In this document: positions 46,792 to 56,105 of the stretch, in pieces | How positions within the stretch are numbered: position 1 is the stretch's first letter | Layout: every line of letters starts with the position of its first letter | Source: Microbacterium sediminis | Lineage (GTDB): Bacteria > Actinomycetota > Actinomycetes > Actinomycetales > Microbacteriaceae | DNA: 64,000 nucleotides | Assembly: GCF_004564075.1 (NCBI RefSeq) | Contig: NZ_CP038256.1 | Span: forward strand, 2,356,001 to 2,420,000 | Direction: 5' to 3' | Position numbers and translations under genes: made by a program | Notes under the pieces: model-generated | Database searches by the model: none | What the model was told of the DNA's origin: nothing | Seen by the model: only the letters and a program-made list of their open reading frames with translations

Positions 46792-47292
46792 CTACCGTGG
46801 GGAGACGGCGAACTCGCGCTCGGCCTCGTACCGCGCGATCACGCGCTCGTCTCGCATCGCGACCATGGCCCGCAGCGTGAGCGCGATCAGAACGCCGATC
46901 GTGGACCCGATCGAGTTCGCGACGACGTCCGAGACGGTCGAGTACCGTTCGTCGAGCACCTGCGACTGCGCGAACTCGATGCCCGCGGAGAGTGCGGGCC
47001 CAAGGATCAGCGTCAGCAGCGTCCATCGCATCGGGATCGCGAGGCCGAGCAGCACGCCGACGGGCAGGAACAGCGCGATGTTGGCCCCGAACTCGATCAC
47101 TGCGTAGTCCACGAACTCCGGGACGCCGCGCTCGTGCAGCTCCTCGATCACGCGGTCGAGCAGGCCGCGAACCGGCCGGTCGATCGGCGTGGGCCAGAAC
47201 ACGACGACCGCGAGAAAGACCCCGTAGATGACCGCGAGGGTCCCTACCATGGCGTGGCGCACGCCCGACGTGGACGGCAGTCGCCGAGACAC
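46792..47292 (-). CDS. VanZ-family membrane protein
   Basis: The 166-residue protein has four hydrophobic segments and the VanZ-like stretches VIEFGANIALFLPVGVLLG, LSAGIEFAQSQVLDERYSTVSDVVANSIGSTIG. The GTG at 47292 is one base after the DUF4012 gene's stop, implying co-transcription. Family function is poorly known, linked to the cell envelope. Confidence 0.9.
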   Translation of the reverse strand: MSRRLPSTSGVRHAMVGTLAVIYGVFLAVVVFWPTPIDRPVRGLLDRVIEELHERGVPEFVDYAVIEFGANIALFLPVGVLLGLAIPMRWTLLTLILGPALSAGIEFAQSQVLDERYSTVSDVVANSIGSTIGVLIALTLRAMVAMRDERVIARYEAEREFAVSPR

Positions 47293-47293
47293 G

Positions 47294-49126
47294 TCAGAGC
47301 CCGCCGCAGGAGGCGTCGATCGTGACGGGCGTCTCGCCGACTGTGGGCGCGTGACGCACCGCCAGCGGGCCCAGCTCGCCCTCGGGCAGGGTGCTGGTGA
47401 AGCTCACCGTGCGCGTCTCGCCCATCGGCAGCGCCACCGACACGCTCTGCACGGGGTGGCCCTTCTCCGCGCCGGCGCGATCCCAGCCGTCGAAGTCGCC
47501 CGCCGCGGGCTCGAAGCCGGTGATCGTCGACCCCGGAGGAGCGAAGTACATGACGTCGAGGATCATCGTCGTCCGCGGCAGGCCGAGGCTGTTGTTCCGC
47601 CAGCCGAGCGTGTAGCCGTTGAGGTTCGGGTCGGTGATGGTGTTCCGCATCGTCAACGTCGTCGTCATCGTGCGGGCCGCGGTGTCGCAGGTAACCGCGA
47701 CATCCTGCGAGTAGAAGTACTCGAGCTTGCTGTACGCCGCGTCGTTCACGTAGACACCGACCTGAGTCTCGGCCTCGTTGTCGCTCGACAGGGCGCCGTC
47801 GATCCCGAGCTCGAGCGACACGGCCTGCTCCTCCTCGCGGGGGAACCACGCGTAGATGCGCTGCTCCTCCACGCCCCATTGCAGCGCCTTGAGCATCGCC
47901 ATGGGATCCCAGTCCCCAGAGGTCACCTTCTCGAACACGCGGTCAGCGACGTCTGCGAAGTACGCATCCGCAGAAGCGCCGTCGAGACCGAACCGCTCAT
48001 ACGTCTCGAAGAGCAGCATCGACACGGCGTTGTCCGCATTAATCTCGGAACCGTCCGCGAGGGTGACCGGGCCCGTTACCGTCAGCATGCGCGCGAGGGC
48101 CGGTGGGTCGATCGAGATGACGCCATCCAGAGGCTCACCCGACGCGTTCTGCCAAAGGGAGTTGAAGAGATGAGCCGTGGTCGGGAAGTCCGGCGTGCGG
48201 CTGTAATTCTGCGAGAAGCGGGCGAAGTCCCACTCATACAGATCCAACGTCTCCTGGGGCATGTCGGCGTATTGCACGCCGGAGATGCCCATGTTGAACG
48301 CCTGCGCGCTGACCCAGTCGTCTCGCTTCTCGACGTCTCCCGCTTCGACTTGCATCACATTGAAGGTGGCCGGATTGCCGCCGGTGGCACGGATCTCCGC
48401 GTTGTTCTGGAAGATCACCATGTATTCGCGGGGCTCGTCCTTGCCGAGCATCTGCAACAGCGTCGGCAGGTACTTCTCAAGCATCTCCAGCGCGGGAGCT
48501 GCCTGATCGACGACCTCGATGAGCTCACGTAGCGCGTCGGACACAACCGGGTGGAGCGCGTCGAGCTCGATCGGTTCGATCTTGGCCTTGGCAGCGCCGA
48601 AGGCGGCGGTGATAGCGGGGAGGTCGCTCTGGGCTTGCTCGAAAGGATCGAGGTTGATCCCGCCCCCCTCGAGCTTCAGCTTGCTCGGATCGATCGTTTC
48701 CAGCAGCCGCACGCCCACGGGCACCGCGTCACGCACGAGGATGTGCGTCGCCTGTGTAGCGCTCTTGACCGCGGCGATGTTCTGACCCACGAACGGCACG
48801 CCTGCAGCGAAGTCCCAGAGCGGTCCTGCGACCGTCTTGTCCGCGCGCGCGGTGAGCTCGAGGGTCTCCTGCGCGACGCGCTGAACGCCCTCGGTGTCAC
48901 CGGCCGAAACCAACGACGTGATCTGCCCGACTTTGGACTTCGCTGCCATCAAATCGTCGCGGACGGACAGTGCTTCGCGGGCGAACACCGCGCCCACGAT
49001 GCCGACCACGAGCACCAGCGCGAATACACCAGCTGTCACCCATGGCCAGATTCGGCGCCGCGCAAAGCGCGCGTGGTCACCGGCACGCCGGGCGCGGTAG
49101 CGGAAGCGGGGGCGGGAGGAGGACAT
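47294..49126 (-). CDS. DUF4012 domain protein
   Basis: A 610-residue protein with an N-terminal Arg/Lys-rich cytoplasmic stretch and one membrane segment (about 28-50, WPWVTAGVFALVLVVGIVGAV). A large exported domain follows, with the DUF4012 hallmark EYMVIFQNNAEIRATGGN near residue 235 and DGVISIDPPALARMLTVTGPV. DUF4012 proteins are frequent in actinobacterial exopolysaccharide loci but without a defined activity. First gene of the minus-strand transcript with the VanZ and perhaps the sugar transferase genes. Confidence 0.92.
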   Translation of the reverse strand: MSSSRPRFRYRARRAGDHARFARRRIWPWVTAGVFALVLVVGIVGAVFAREALSVRDDLMAAKSKVGQITSLVSAGDTEGVQRVAQETLELTARADKTVAGPLWDFAAGVPFVGQNIAAVKSATQATHILVRDAVPVGVRLLETIDPSKLKLEGGGINLDPFEQAQSDLPAITAAFGAAKAKIEPIELDALHPVVSDALRELIEVVDQAAPALEMLEKYLPTLLQMLGKDEPREYMVIFQNNAEIRATGGNPATFNVMQVEAGDVEKRDDWVSAQAFNMGISGVQYADMPQETLDLYEWDFARFSQNYSRTPDFPTTAHLFNSLWQNASGEPLDGVISIDPPALARMLTVTGPVTLADGSEINADNAVSMLLFETYERFGLDGASADAYFADVADRVFEKVTSGDWDPMAMLKALQWGVEEQRIYAWFPREEEQAVSLELGIDGALSSDNEAETQVGVYVNDAAYSKLEYFYSQDVAVTCDTAARTMTTTLTMRNTITDPNLNGYTLGWRNNSLGLPRTTMILDVMYFAPPGSTITGFEPAAGDFDGWDRAGAEKGHPVQSVSVALPMGETRTVSFTSTLPEGELGPLAVRHAPTVGETPVTIDASCGGL

Positions 49127-49245
49127 CGTCCTGATCGTAGTCGGCGCTGACTGAGAACAGAGGGCGGCGCGGCGAGCGTAGCGTCGCTGCGCCCCATATG
49201 CTGATCAGTCGGGTCGATCGACCGCCATATCGAGGAGAGTTGCCG

Positions 49246-50004
49246 TTGTCCCTTCGCGTCTTCGTTGCTGCGCACAAGCCGTACGACATGCCGGATGACG
49301 GCGTCTACGAGCCGATCCACGTCGGCCACGCAAATGCGACTGTCAAGACCGGTTTCACTGCCGATGACACTGGAGACAACATCTCCGCCCGCAACGCCTC
49401 GTACTGCGAGCTGACGGGCCTCTACTGGTTCTGGCGCAATACGAACCACGATGCGTACGGACTCGCTCACTACCGCCGATACTTCGCGGGTTCCGGGTGG
49501 CGAGGCGTCGCCACCGGCGAGGAGATGCGGGATTGGCTGAACGCGGCCGATGTGATCGTCCCGCGACGCCGGAACTACGTCATCGAGACCGTCCGTTCGC
49601 AGTACACGCGAGCGCACCACGGGTCTGATCTCGACGCCGCCAGGACCGCGATCGCAGAGCTCAGCCCGGATTACCTGCTCGCGTTCGATCGGGTGATGGC
49701 CCGACGCACGCTGTCGCTGTACAACATGTTCCTCATGCGTCGCGAGCTGCTCGATGACTACGCGAAGTGGGTCTTTACCATCCTCGAGCGCGCGAGCCGG
49801 GACATCGATGTCTCGTCCTACGGCCCGCAGCAGAAGCGCGTCTTCGGATACCTGGGCGAGCGTCTCTTCAACGTGTGGCTCGAGAAGAACGCGGACCGGC
49901 TGAAGGTGCAGCGACGCCGCATCGTGGCACTAGAAGGCGAAAACCTGGTCAAGAAGGCTTGGGGCCTCATCAATCGACGTTTCGGACGGGGGCGCGCACA
50001 TTGA
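49246..50004 (+). CDS. DUF4422 glycosyltransferase
   Basis: The product has the DUF4422 core: RVFVAAHKPYDMP, NISARNASYCELTGLYWFW, YGLAHYRRYF, and SLYNMFLMRRELLDDYAKW. The family comprises probable glycosyltransferases of capsule and exopolysaccharide loci. I chose the TTG at 49246 because GAGGAG stands 8 bases upstream and the family begins with this stretch; an ATG at 49198 in the same frame would add 16 residues without a clear site. It is divergent from the DUF4012 gene. This is likely one of the transferases that build the repeat unit. Confidence 0.85.
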   Translation: MSLRVFVAAHKPYDMPDDGVYEPIHVGHANATVKTGFTADDTGDNISARNASYCELTGLYWFWRNTNHDAYGLAHYRRYFAGSGWRGVATGEEMRDWLNAADVIVPRRRNYVIETVRSQYTRAHHGSDLDAARTAIAELSPDYLLAFDRVMARRTLSLYNMFLMRRELLDDYAKWVFTILERASRDIDVSSYGPQQKRVFGYLGERLFNVWLEKNADRLKVQRRRIVALEGENLVKKAWGLINRRFGRGRAH

Positions 50005-50032
50005 GCGGAGCGCCTCCTGTGGCTCAGGAGTA

Positions 50033-51169
50033 CTAGGCCGCCCCGAAGAAGTCACGGACGGCGGCGATGACGCGGTCCTGTTCCTCATCGGTCATGCCTG
50101 TGGAACTCGGCAGCGACACGCCTCGCTCGAACAGCGCGCGTCCGACATGGCCCCCGATATGGGCCGGCTCGCCATACGCCGGCTGCATGTGGAGCGGCCT
50201 CCACAGCGCCCGCGCCCCGATACCGGCCGAGTCGAGCGCTTCGAGCAAGCGGTCCCGTTCCATCTCGTCGGCGGTCAGCACCGAGTACAGCCAGTATGTC
50301 GAGTCGAACCCCTCGACTCGCGGCGGCACGACCAACGGCAGGTCGGAGAATGCCTGGTCGTAACGTGCAGCGAATCGTCGCTTGGCCGCGACGAAGTCAT
50401 CGATGCGCGCCAGCTGCGCATTGCCGAGTGCGGCCGCGAGGTTCGTCAGACGATAGTTGTAGCCGACGACATCGTGTAGGTAGCCAACTCCTGGAACCTT
50501 GGCTTGAGTGGTGAGGTGCCGAACAGCCGCTGCGAGCTCGGCGTCATCGGTGACCACCATTCCGCCGCCACCGGTCGTTGCGATCTTGTTGCCGTTGAAC
50601 GAGAAGCAACCAATCGTTCCGACCGTTCCCGTATGGCGTCCGGCGAGTACGCCACTCGACCACCGCGCCCCGAGACTCTCGGCAGCGTCTTCAACCACCG
50701 GGATGCCGTATCTTGCGCACACTTCGAGGATCGGTGCGGCGTCGGCCGGCTGGCCGAGAACATGCACGATCTCCACTGCGGCCGGCTGGGGCTCACCGGC
50801 GGCGGCGCGCCGCTCGATCTCCTCGACAACCAGCTGGGGGTCCATGTTCCAGGTCCGCCACTCCGAGTCCACGAATACCGGTTGAGCGCCGAGATAGGCG
50901 ATGGGATTGCCGGAGCCCGCGAACGTGAAGTCGGCACAGATGACGTCGCGCTCGCGCGTGACGCCCACTACCTGGAGTGCGACATGAAGCGCAGCGGTAC
51001 CGCTCGCGCAAGCGACCGCATACTTCGCGCCGACATACCGTGCAAACGTCTCCTCGAAGGAGCTTACGTCTGGTCCGACCGAGGACACGAAGCCCGACTC
51101 CAGCGCACGATTGACGTGCTGAGCCTCGAGCTCTGAGAGGTTGGGAACAGAAAGCGGGATGTAGCTCAC
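50033..51169 (-). CDS. legC: LegC-type PLP aminotransferase
   Basis: The 378-residue DegT/DnrJ/EryC1 protein starts YIPLSVPNLSELEAQHVNRALESGFVSSVG, close to the LegC subfamily. It has ACASGTAALHVAL and DAAESLGA, with the PLP lysine in FSFNGNKIATTGGGGM. It would aminate the C4 ketone of the LegB product. The GTG at 51169 overlaps the legB stop as GTGA. Subfamily assignment rests on the N-terminal match and on the complete neighbouring pathway. Confidence 0.88.
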   Translation of the reverse strand: MSYIPLSVPNLSELEAQHVNRALESGFVSSVGPDVSSFEETFARYVGAKYAVACASGTAALHVALQVVGVTRERDVICADFTFAGSGNPIAYLGAQPVFVDSEWRTWNMDPQLVVEEIERRAAAGEPQPAAVEIVHVLGQPADAAPILEVCARYGIPVVEDAAESLGARWSSGVLAGRHTGTVGTIGCFSFNGNKIATTGGGGMVVTDDAELAAAVRHLTTQAKVPGVGYLHDVVGYNYRLTNLAAALGNAQLARIDDFVAAKRRFAARYDQAFSDLPLVVPPRVEGFDSTYWLYSVLTADEMERDRLLEALDSAGIGARALWRPLHMQPAYGEPAHIGGHVGRALFERGVSLPSSTGMTDEEQDRVIAAVRDFFGAA

Positions 51170-52182
51170 GTGTGGTACCTCAGCGCAGTCTCGGCGTCGA
51201 CGCGGCCCTCGAGCCAATCAGCGGTCTGCTTCAGCCCTTCCTCAAGACCCACGGCGGGTTCCCACCCGAGCTTTTCCTTCGCTCGCTGAGGGTCGGAGAG
51301 CAGGATCTCGACTTCGGAGTTCGCGGGACGGATGCGCGCCTCGTCGGTCTCGATGGTGGCGTTAGATCCGGTGACCGCCTTGCAGAGGTCAACCAGCTCG
51401 CCAATCGACACGGTGCGGCCGGTGCCGAGCTGAATGACCTCGCCGTTCCCGACCTGCGCTACGGCAGCGCGAAGGAACCCTTCGGCTGTATCCGTTGCGA
51501 ACGTAAAGTCGCGTTGCGGGGACAGCGCGCCAAGGCGGATGTTCTGCACACCGGCAAGCATCTGCGAGAGCACCGTGGGGATGACAGCGCGCGCGGACTG
51601 GCGCGGGCCAAAGGTATTGAACGGACGCAGAGTGACGACCGGCAGGTCGAACGAGCGGGCGTACGACTCCGCCATCTTGTCCGCCGCGATCTTCGAGGCT
51701 GAATATGGCGACTGCCCCTTGAGAGCGTGGTCCTCCCGAATGGGCACACTATCGGGTGTCCCGTACACCTCCGACGTGGACGTGTGAACCATGCGAGACA
51801 CACCCGCCGCTCGAGCAGCCTCCAGCACATTCAGCGTCCCGATCACGTTCGTCTCCACGTAGGAGCGAGGCGCGACATACGAGTACGGGATGGCAATCAG
51901 GGCTGCCAGATGCAGCACGATGTCGTGCCCGGCGATCGCCGTGCGCATGTGCTCCGCATCCCTGACGTCCCCAAGCACGGTGCGCACCTGACCGTCCCGC
52001 TCAGCTGCTGCAAACGTCTTCGACTCATCCAGCCAACCACGGGAACCGAACGAGTTGTATACGCACAGCGCCGTGACGTCTGCACCACGCGCAATGAGCG
52101 CGTCCACGACGTGTGAACCGATGAAACCATCGGATCCTGTGACGAAGACCTTCCGGCCCCTGAGTTCAGTGTCGAGGTCCAT
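51166..52182 (-). CDS. legB: LegB-type NAD-dependent 4,6-dehydratase
   Basis: The 338-residue extended SDR has FVTGSDGFIGSHVVDAL, TSTSEVYGT and YSASKIAADKMAESY with the Tyr-Lys pair, and FNTFGPRQSARAVIPT, a pattern typical of LegB. It would turn GDP-GlcNAc into the 4-keto-6-deoxy sugar. Start ATG at 52182, one codon after a possible GTG; GGAGAG lies upstream within the ptmE end. Substrate is inferred from the gene set. Confidence 0.88.
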   Translation of the reverse strand: MDLDTELRGRKVFVTGSDGFIGSHVVDALIARGADVTALCVYNSFGSRGWLDESKTFAAAERDGQVRTVLGDVRDAEHMRTAIAGHDIVLHLAALIAIPYSYVAPRSYVETNVIGTLNVLEAARAAGVSRMVHTSTSEVYGTPDSVPIREDHALKGQSPYSASKIAADKMAESYARSFDLPVVTLRPFNTFGPRQSARAVIPTVLSQMLAGVQNIRLGALSPQRDFTFATDTAEGFLRAAVAQVGNGEVIQLGTGRTVSIGELVDLCKAVTGSNATIETDEARIRPANSEVEILLSDPQRAKEKLGWEPAVGLEEGLKQTADWLEGRVDAETALRYHT

Positions 52183-52187
52183 CACGT

Positions 52188-53249
52188 TCAATGCTCTCCT
52201 TTGGCGCGTGCGAGATCGGCCGGAGTGCCGACATCGATCCATTCAGAAGTAAGAGGCCAGGCCTGGACACGACGGTCGCTGTCCAGGCAAATCTGTGCGA
52301 GCTCCGGCATTGTGCTCGGCTCGCCGACGGGCAGCTCGCGAACGAGCTCGGGATCGATGCAGTACACCGCAGCGTTGACTTCGACAGCCACTTCCGGTTT
52401 CTCAACGATCGACGTGATGAGTCGTGCCTCATCCATCTCGATCACACCGAACGGCACAGTGTGCTGGTAAAGCTTGGTGCCGATCGTCATCTTCGCCTTG
52501 CTCTGCGCATGCTCTTCAAGCAGCGCGCGGGCACTGAACTCCACCATGATGTCGCTGTTCAAGACGATGATCGGGTCCGCGCCAGGCTCCGTAAGGTGGG
52601 GCGGAAGCAACGTCAACGAGCCGGCGGTTCCAAGGGGGAGTTCGGGCGTCTCATGTAGGTACTCGATGCGACATCCGAGAGCGGTTCCATCGCCCAGGTG
52701 CTCGATGATCTGGTCTGCCATATGGTTGACGCTGACGAAGATGTTGCGAACACCATCGCCCACCAAACCGAGAATGACCCACTCGATGATTGCCCGCCCC
52801 GCGACCATCATGAGCGGCTTCGGCCGATGCTTCGTCAGCTCGCCCAGGCGGGTGCCTTTTCCGCCCGCCATGATCACCGCGTAATTCGGCAGGACTCTCC
52901 CGCCGACGATGTCGGAGAGTGTGTGGATCGCACGCAGCCTTCCCGACTCGTCGATCTCGGGCACTGCGCTGATACGCAGCGACTTCATGAGATCGAGCAC
53001 GCTCGCACGCGATGTTCCGCTGGGAACGGTGTGCGGGTTGCGCACAGCGAATCTCTCGGCAGGGTCCTCGAGTGCCGCACCGCCGAGCAAGGCGCGACGC
53101 ACGTCGCCGTCCGTGAGAACCGCGACCAAACGGCCGTCGTCGTCGACAAGACACGAAAGCCCGCCCGCCCCGCGATCAATGGCACCGAGAGCGTCGATCA
53201 GCGTCGCGGTGCTCGCGGAAAGCACCGCCTGCAGGTTCTCATTCAGCAT
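52188..53249 (-). CDS. PtmE-like nucleotidyltransferase with CBS domains
   Basis: A 353-residue protein with an N-terminal CBS pair (to about residue 118: LSCLVDDDGRLVAVLTDGDVRRALL, LRISAVPEIDESGRLRAIHTLSDIV) and a nucleotidyltransferase domain beginning YAVIMAGGKGTRLGELTKHRPKPLM. This layout matches Campylobacter PtmE, which makes GDP-glucosamine or GDP-GlcNAc for CMP-legionaminate. The CBS domains could sense nucleotides. It lies between legB and the epimerase gene. Confidence 0.85.
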   Translation of the reverse strand: MLNENLQAVLSASTATLIDALGAIDRGAGGLSCLVDDDGRLVAVLTDGDVRRALLGGAALEDPAERFAVRNPHTVPSGTSRASVLDLMKSLRISAVPEIDESGRLRAIHTLSDIVGGRVLPNYAVIMAGGKGTRLGELTKHRPKPLMMVAGRAIIEWVILGLVGDGVRNIFVSVNHMADQIIEHLGDGTALGCRIEYLHETPELPLGTAGSLTLLPPHLTEPGADPIIVLNSDIMVEFSARALLEEHAQSKAKMTIGTKLYQHTVPFGVIEMDEARLITSIVEKPEVAVEVNAAVYCIDPELVRELPVGEPSTMPELAQICLDSDRRVQAWPLTSEWIDVGTPADLARAKGEH

Positions 53250-53253
53250 CTGA

Positions 53254-54381
53254 TCACCGATCTATGAATTTCTTGCTCATGGGCAGCTCTCTGGCGCGCA
53301 GGATGACGTCACGGATTTTGGCCGCAGCGTCACCATTCCCGTAAGGGTTGGCGCGGGCGCGAGCCCGCGCCCGAACGACATCTGAGAGTGCCTCTGCCAG
53401 CGCGGCGGCTACCGATGGCCCATCCCCACTTGCATGGACAACAGTATCCGCTCGCAAGCGGCCTGCTTGACGCCGCCCGATGTCGACAGCCGGCACACCC
53501 GCGCTCGCCGCCTCAATAACGCCCGACGAGGAGTTGCCAACCACCACGTCGACCGCGGCGAGCACCGACGGGTAGCGCGCTCCCAGCGAACTGATGCGCG
53601 TGATTCGACCGTCGCGTGCAGCCATCTCGTCGATCACACCGAGAATCACGTCTCGTCCCGCATCCATGCCCGGATCGGTCACGATAACGCTCGGACACGA
53701 AGCGACGGCTGCAGAAAGGCTCACGCGCACAGCTTCGGCAAGATCGACAAACTCGTCCGCTGTCGGCGGGTGAAACGTGAAGAGCGCAAGGGGCCGCGCG
53801 ACCTCGTGTCCGAGCAGGTTCTCGAGCGCTCGATCGTTCATCGGGATCGCGTTGACAATGCGATCGAGTCCTGGCGCACCCGTGAGGAACACACGGTCAT
53901 CCGGCTCGCCGAGCTGCTTTACCCGCTGGGCCGCGTCCTCGGACGCTACACAGTGAATGTCAGCAAGTTTCGTGATTGCGTGGCGGACGCGCTCATCGAG
54001 CGCCCCTTCCGTGACCTCACCACCGTGTACATGGATGATCCGCAGACCGGCCAGATATGCGGCCGTGGCGACCGCTAGCAGCTCCCAGCGATCGCCGAGC
54101 ACGACCACGCGATCGAGCGACAGCCGCTCGATCTGCCGTTGCATTCCCTGGAGGAGCACGGCGGACTGCTCAACCATGACGGTTGCATCCACCTGCTCGA
54201 CCGTGTCGGCAAGCGCAACGACCCTCACATCAATGCCGAGAGCGTTGAGGTTGGTCGATAGTTCAGCTTCCGTGAATGCCACGCCGCAGAGCACAACGAC
54301 ATCGTCTGAAGCGCACGCGCGGATGACCGGCTCCAGTGGCCCAAGATCTGCCCGCGTGCCGACGAATATCGCCGTCGTCAT
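53254..54381 (-). CDS. legG: LegG/NeuC-type hydrolysing 2-epimerase
   Basis: The 375-residue GT-B-fold enzyme shows IFVGTRADLGPL, VLGDRWELLAVA, IIHVHGGEVTEGALDERVRHAITKLADIH and VVGNSSSGVIEAASAG, the hydrolysing epimerase signature. It would release the mannosamine-type sugar and NDP. In a LegG role the substrate is GDP-2,4-diacetamido-2,4,6-trideoxyglucose. Its start shares one base with the neuB-type stop (TAATG). Confidence 0.88.
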   Translation of the reverse strand: MTTAIFVGTRADLGPLEPVIRACASDDVVVLCGVAFTEAELSTNLNALGIDVRVVALADTVEQVDATVMVEQSAVLLQGMQRQIERLSLDRVVVLGDRWELLAVATAAYLAGLRIIHVHGGEVTEGALDERVRHAITKLADIHCVASEDAAQRVKQLGEPDDRVFLTGAPGLDRIVNAIPMNDRALENLLGHEVARPLALFTFHPPTADEFVDLAEAVRVSLSAAVASCPSVIVTDPGMDAGRDVILGVIDEMAARDGRITRISSLGARYPSVLAAVDVVVGNSSSGVIEAASAGVPAVDIGRRQAGRLRADTVVHASGDGPSVAAALAEALSDVVRARARARANPYGNGDAAAKIRDVILRARELPMSKKFIDR

Positions 54382-55412
54382 TACACCTCGCCAACAAGGT
54401 CTGCTGCGCGCACTGCGCTACCCGGTGCCACGTCGCCCTGGAGCGTGCGCCCCACGATGTCGATGCTCGGCGAGATGCCGTCCTCCGGGCGGAGCGCCAC
54501 GAGGTCGCCGACGGACACGATCTCACCAGCGCGCAAGGGCCGTGCAGCATGCCAGGACCGACGCACGAGTGGCGCGTTCTCCTCCTCAGCTGGCATCCGA
54601 CGCTTCACTCCATCGCCGAGCATCGCAGGCACCGCCTTGAGCTGCGCAACATAGGAACGCAGCTCCTCAGGCTCGAGGCTCGCGGCGTGGTCCGGACCCT
54701 CCATTGCGCGGTCCATTGTGAAGTGCTTCTCGAAAAGTCGCGCTCCGAGAGCCGCGGCAACGAGGGCCGACTCCGCACCCGGAGTGTGATCCGACCAGCC
54801 GACCGGTACGCCGGTCTTCGCAGCAAGCACGGGGATGGCCTGCAGATTGCACTGTTCCACGGGGGCCGGATAAGCCGACACGCAGTGGAACATCGCGAGA
54901 AACGGGGCCGCCGAACACGCATCAGCGGCCGCGAGGACCTCTGCTTCGGTCCCCATGCCCGTTGAGACAAGCAGGTCGATACCCATCGCCGCGAGCTCTC
55001 GGAGGTACGGGAGGTTGGTGAGCTCCCCGGACGACACCTTCATCGCGTGAACCCCGAGGCTGGCCAGCAAGCGCGCACTGTCGAGGTCAAACGGCGTACT
55101 GAGGAATCCGATGCCCACGTCCTCTGCGTGGTCGCGAAGCTCGATCCAGACCTTCTCCGGCAGCGCGAGCGCCGCGAGAAGGTCGCTCTGGCTCTTGGCT
55201 CCGCGTTCGCGCTGGTACGGGGTGGCCTCGGTATTCGGCGCGACGAGCTTCGACGGGTCGAACGTCTGGAACTTGACGAAGTCAGCACCAGAAGCCCTCG
55301 CGACTTCGATGAGTTCGTGGGCGATGGCGGGATCGCCGTTGTGGTTGACTCCCGCCTCGGCGATCACCACCACACGGTCGCCACCGTTCACGGCTTCTCT
55401 GAGACTGCTCAT
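54381..55412 (-). CDS. legI: LegI/NeuB-type N-acylneuraminate synthase family protein
   Basis: The 343-residue protein has the TIM-barrel NeuB motifs VIAEAGVNHNGD, FVKFQTFDPSKL, LSTPFDLDSARLL, KVSSGELTN, FHCVSAYPAPVEQCN and DHTPG, plus a C-terminal SAF (antifreeze-like) domain from about residue 283. It condenses the 6-deoxy mannosamine with phosphoenolpyruvate into legionaminic acid, or a close nonulosonate. The pathway assignment, rather than sialic acid proper, follows from LegB/LegC/PtmE. Confidence 0.9.
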   Translation of the reverse strand: MSSLREAVNGGDRVVVIAEAGVNHNGDPAIAHELIEVARASGADFVKFQTFDPSKLVAPNTEATPYQRERGAKSQSDLLAALALPEKVWIELRDHAEDVGIGFLSTPFDLDSARLLASLGVHAMKVSSGELTNLPYLRELAAMGIDLLVSTGMGTEAEVLAAADACSAAPFLAMFHCVSAYPAPVEQCNLQAIPVLAAKTGVPVGWSDHTPGAESALVAAALGARLFEKHFTMDRAMEGPDHAASLEPEELRSYVAQLKAVPAMLGDGVKRRMPAEEENAPLVRRSWHAARPLRAGEIVSVGDLVALRPEDGISPSIDIVGRTLQGDVAPGSAVRAADLVGEV

Positions 55413-55429
55413 TCGCTCCCTTTCGGCTC

Positions 55430-56056
55430 CTAGCCCACAATTCGGGCAGGAACGCCGACTGCCGTCGCTCCCGCCGGGATGTCCTTCACCACGACTGCCC
55501 CCGCGCCGACCACTGCGCCGGCGCCGACCACGACGCCCGGGAGTACACGCGCACCCGATCCAATGAACGCCCCCTCGCCGACACGCGCGGCGCCGAGAAG
55601 CACCGCGCCCGGTGCGATGTGGGCACCATCGCCCACCACCGCCTCGTGCTCAATGATCGCTCCCGTATTGACGATCACCGCTTCCCCAACCGAGGCAGAC
55701 GGCCCAACGTGCGCGTGGTGATGGACGACGGTACCGACGCGGAGCTCACCGGCGACAGTCGCGGTCAACGCAACAATCGCCTCCGCGAGACGACTGGGCG
55801 CGAACGCGCGATGCAAGCGCAGACGCGTCACGTTGTCCCCGATTGCAACCACGATCGGGTAGGCGCCAAACCGGCTCGACCCGGCGAACTCCGCTTCATC
55901 AATAATCGGCGGGTCTGCACCTTCGGCAGCCGATCTCGATACGAACGCTGCTACGACCCCACCCCGGGATGCAATCACGTCCGACACGCTGCGGGCATGC
56001 CCACCTGCGCCGAGAAGCACGTAGCCGCGCGGATTCGCGCCAGGATGGTCGGACAC
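55430..56056 (-). CDS. legH: LegH/NeuD-type acyltransferase (PglD-like)
   Basis: A 208-residue protein with an N-terminal sugar-nucleotide domain (YVLLGAGGHARSVSDVI) and a left-handed beta-helix of hexapeptide repeats (GEAVIVNTGAIIEHEAVVGDGAHIAPGAVLLG) ending in the coenzyme-A region VKDIPAGATAVGVPARIVG, as in PglD and NeuD. It would N-acetylate the 4-amino sugar made by LegC. Short divergent gap to the Gfo/Idh gene. Confidence 0.85.
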   Translation of the reverse strand: MSDHPGANPRGYVLLGAGGHARSVSDVIASRGGVVAAFVSRSAAEGADPPIIDEAEFAGSSRFGAYPIVVAIGDNVTRLRLHRAFAPSRLAEAIVALTATVAGELRVGTVVHHHAHVGPSASVGEAVIVNTGAIIEHEAVVGDGAHIAPGAVLLGAARVGEGAFIGSGARVLPGVVVGAGAVVGAGAVVVKDIPAGATAVGVPARIVG

Positions 56057-56105
56057 TGGAAGATAGTACCGAACCGGAACATTCGCTCACTTGAAAGGGG
56101 CCGTC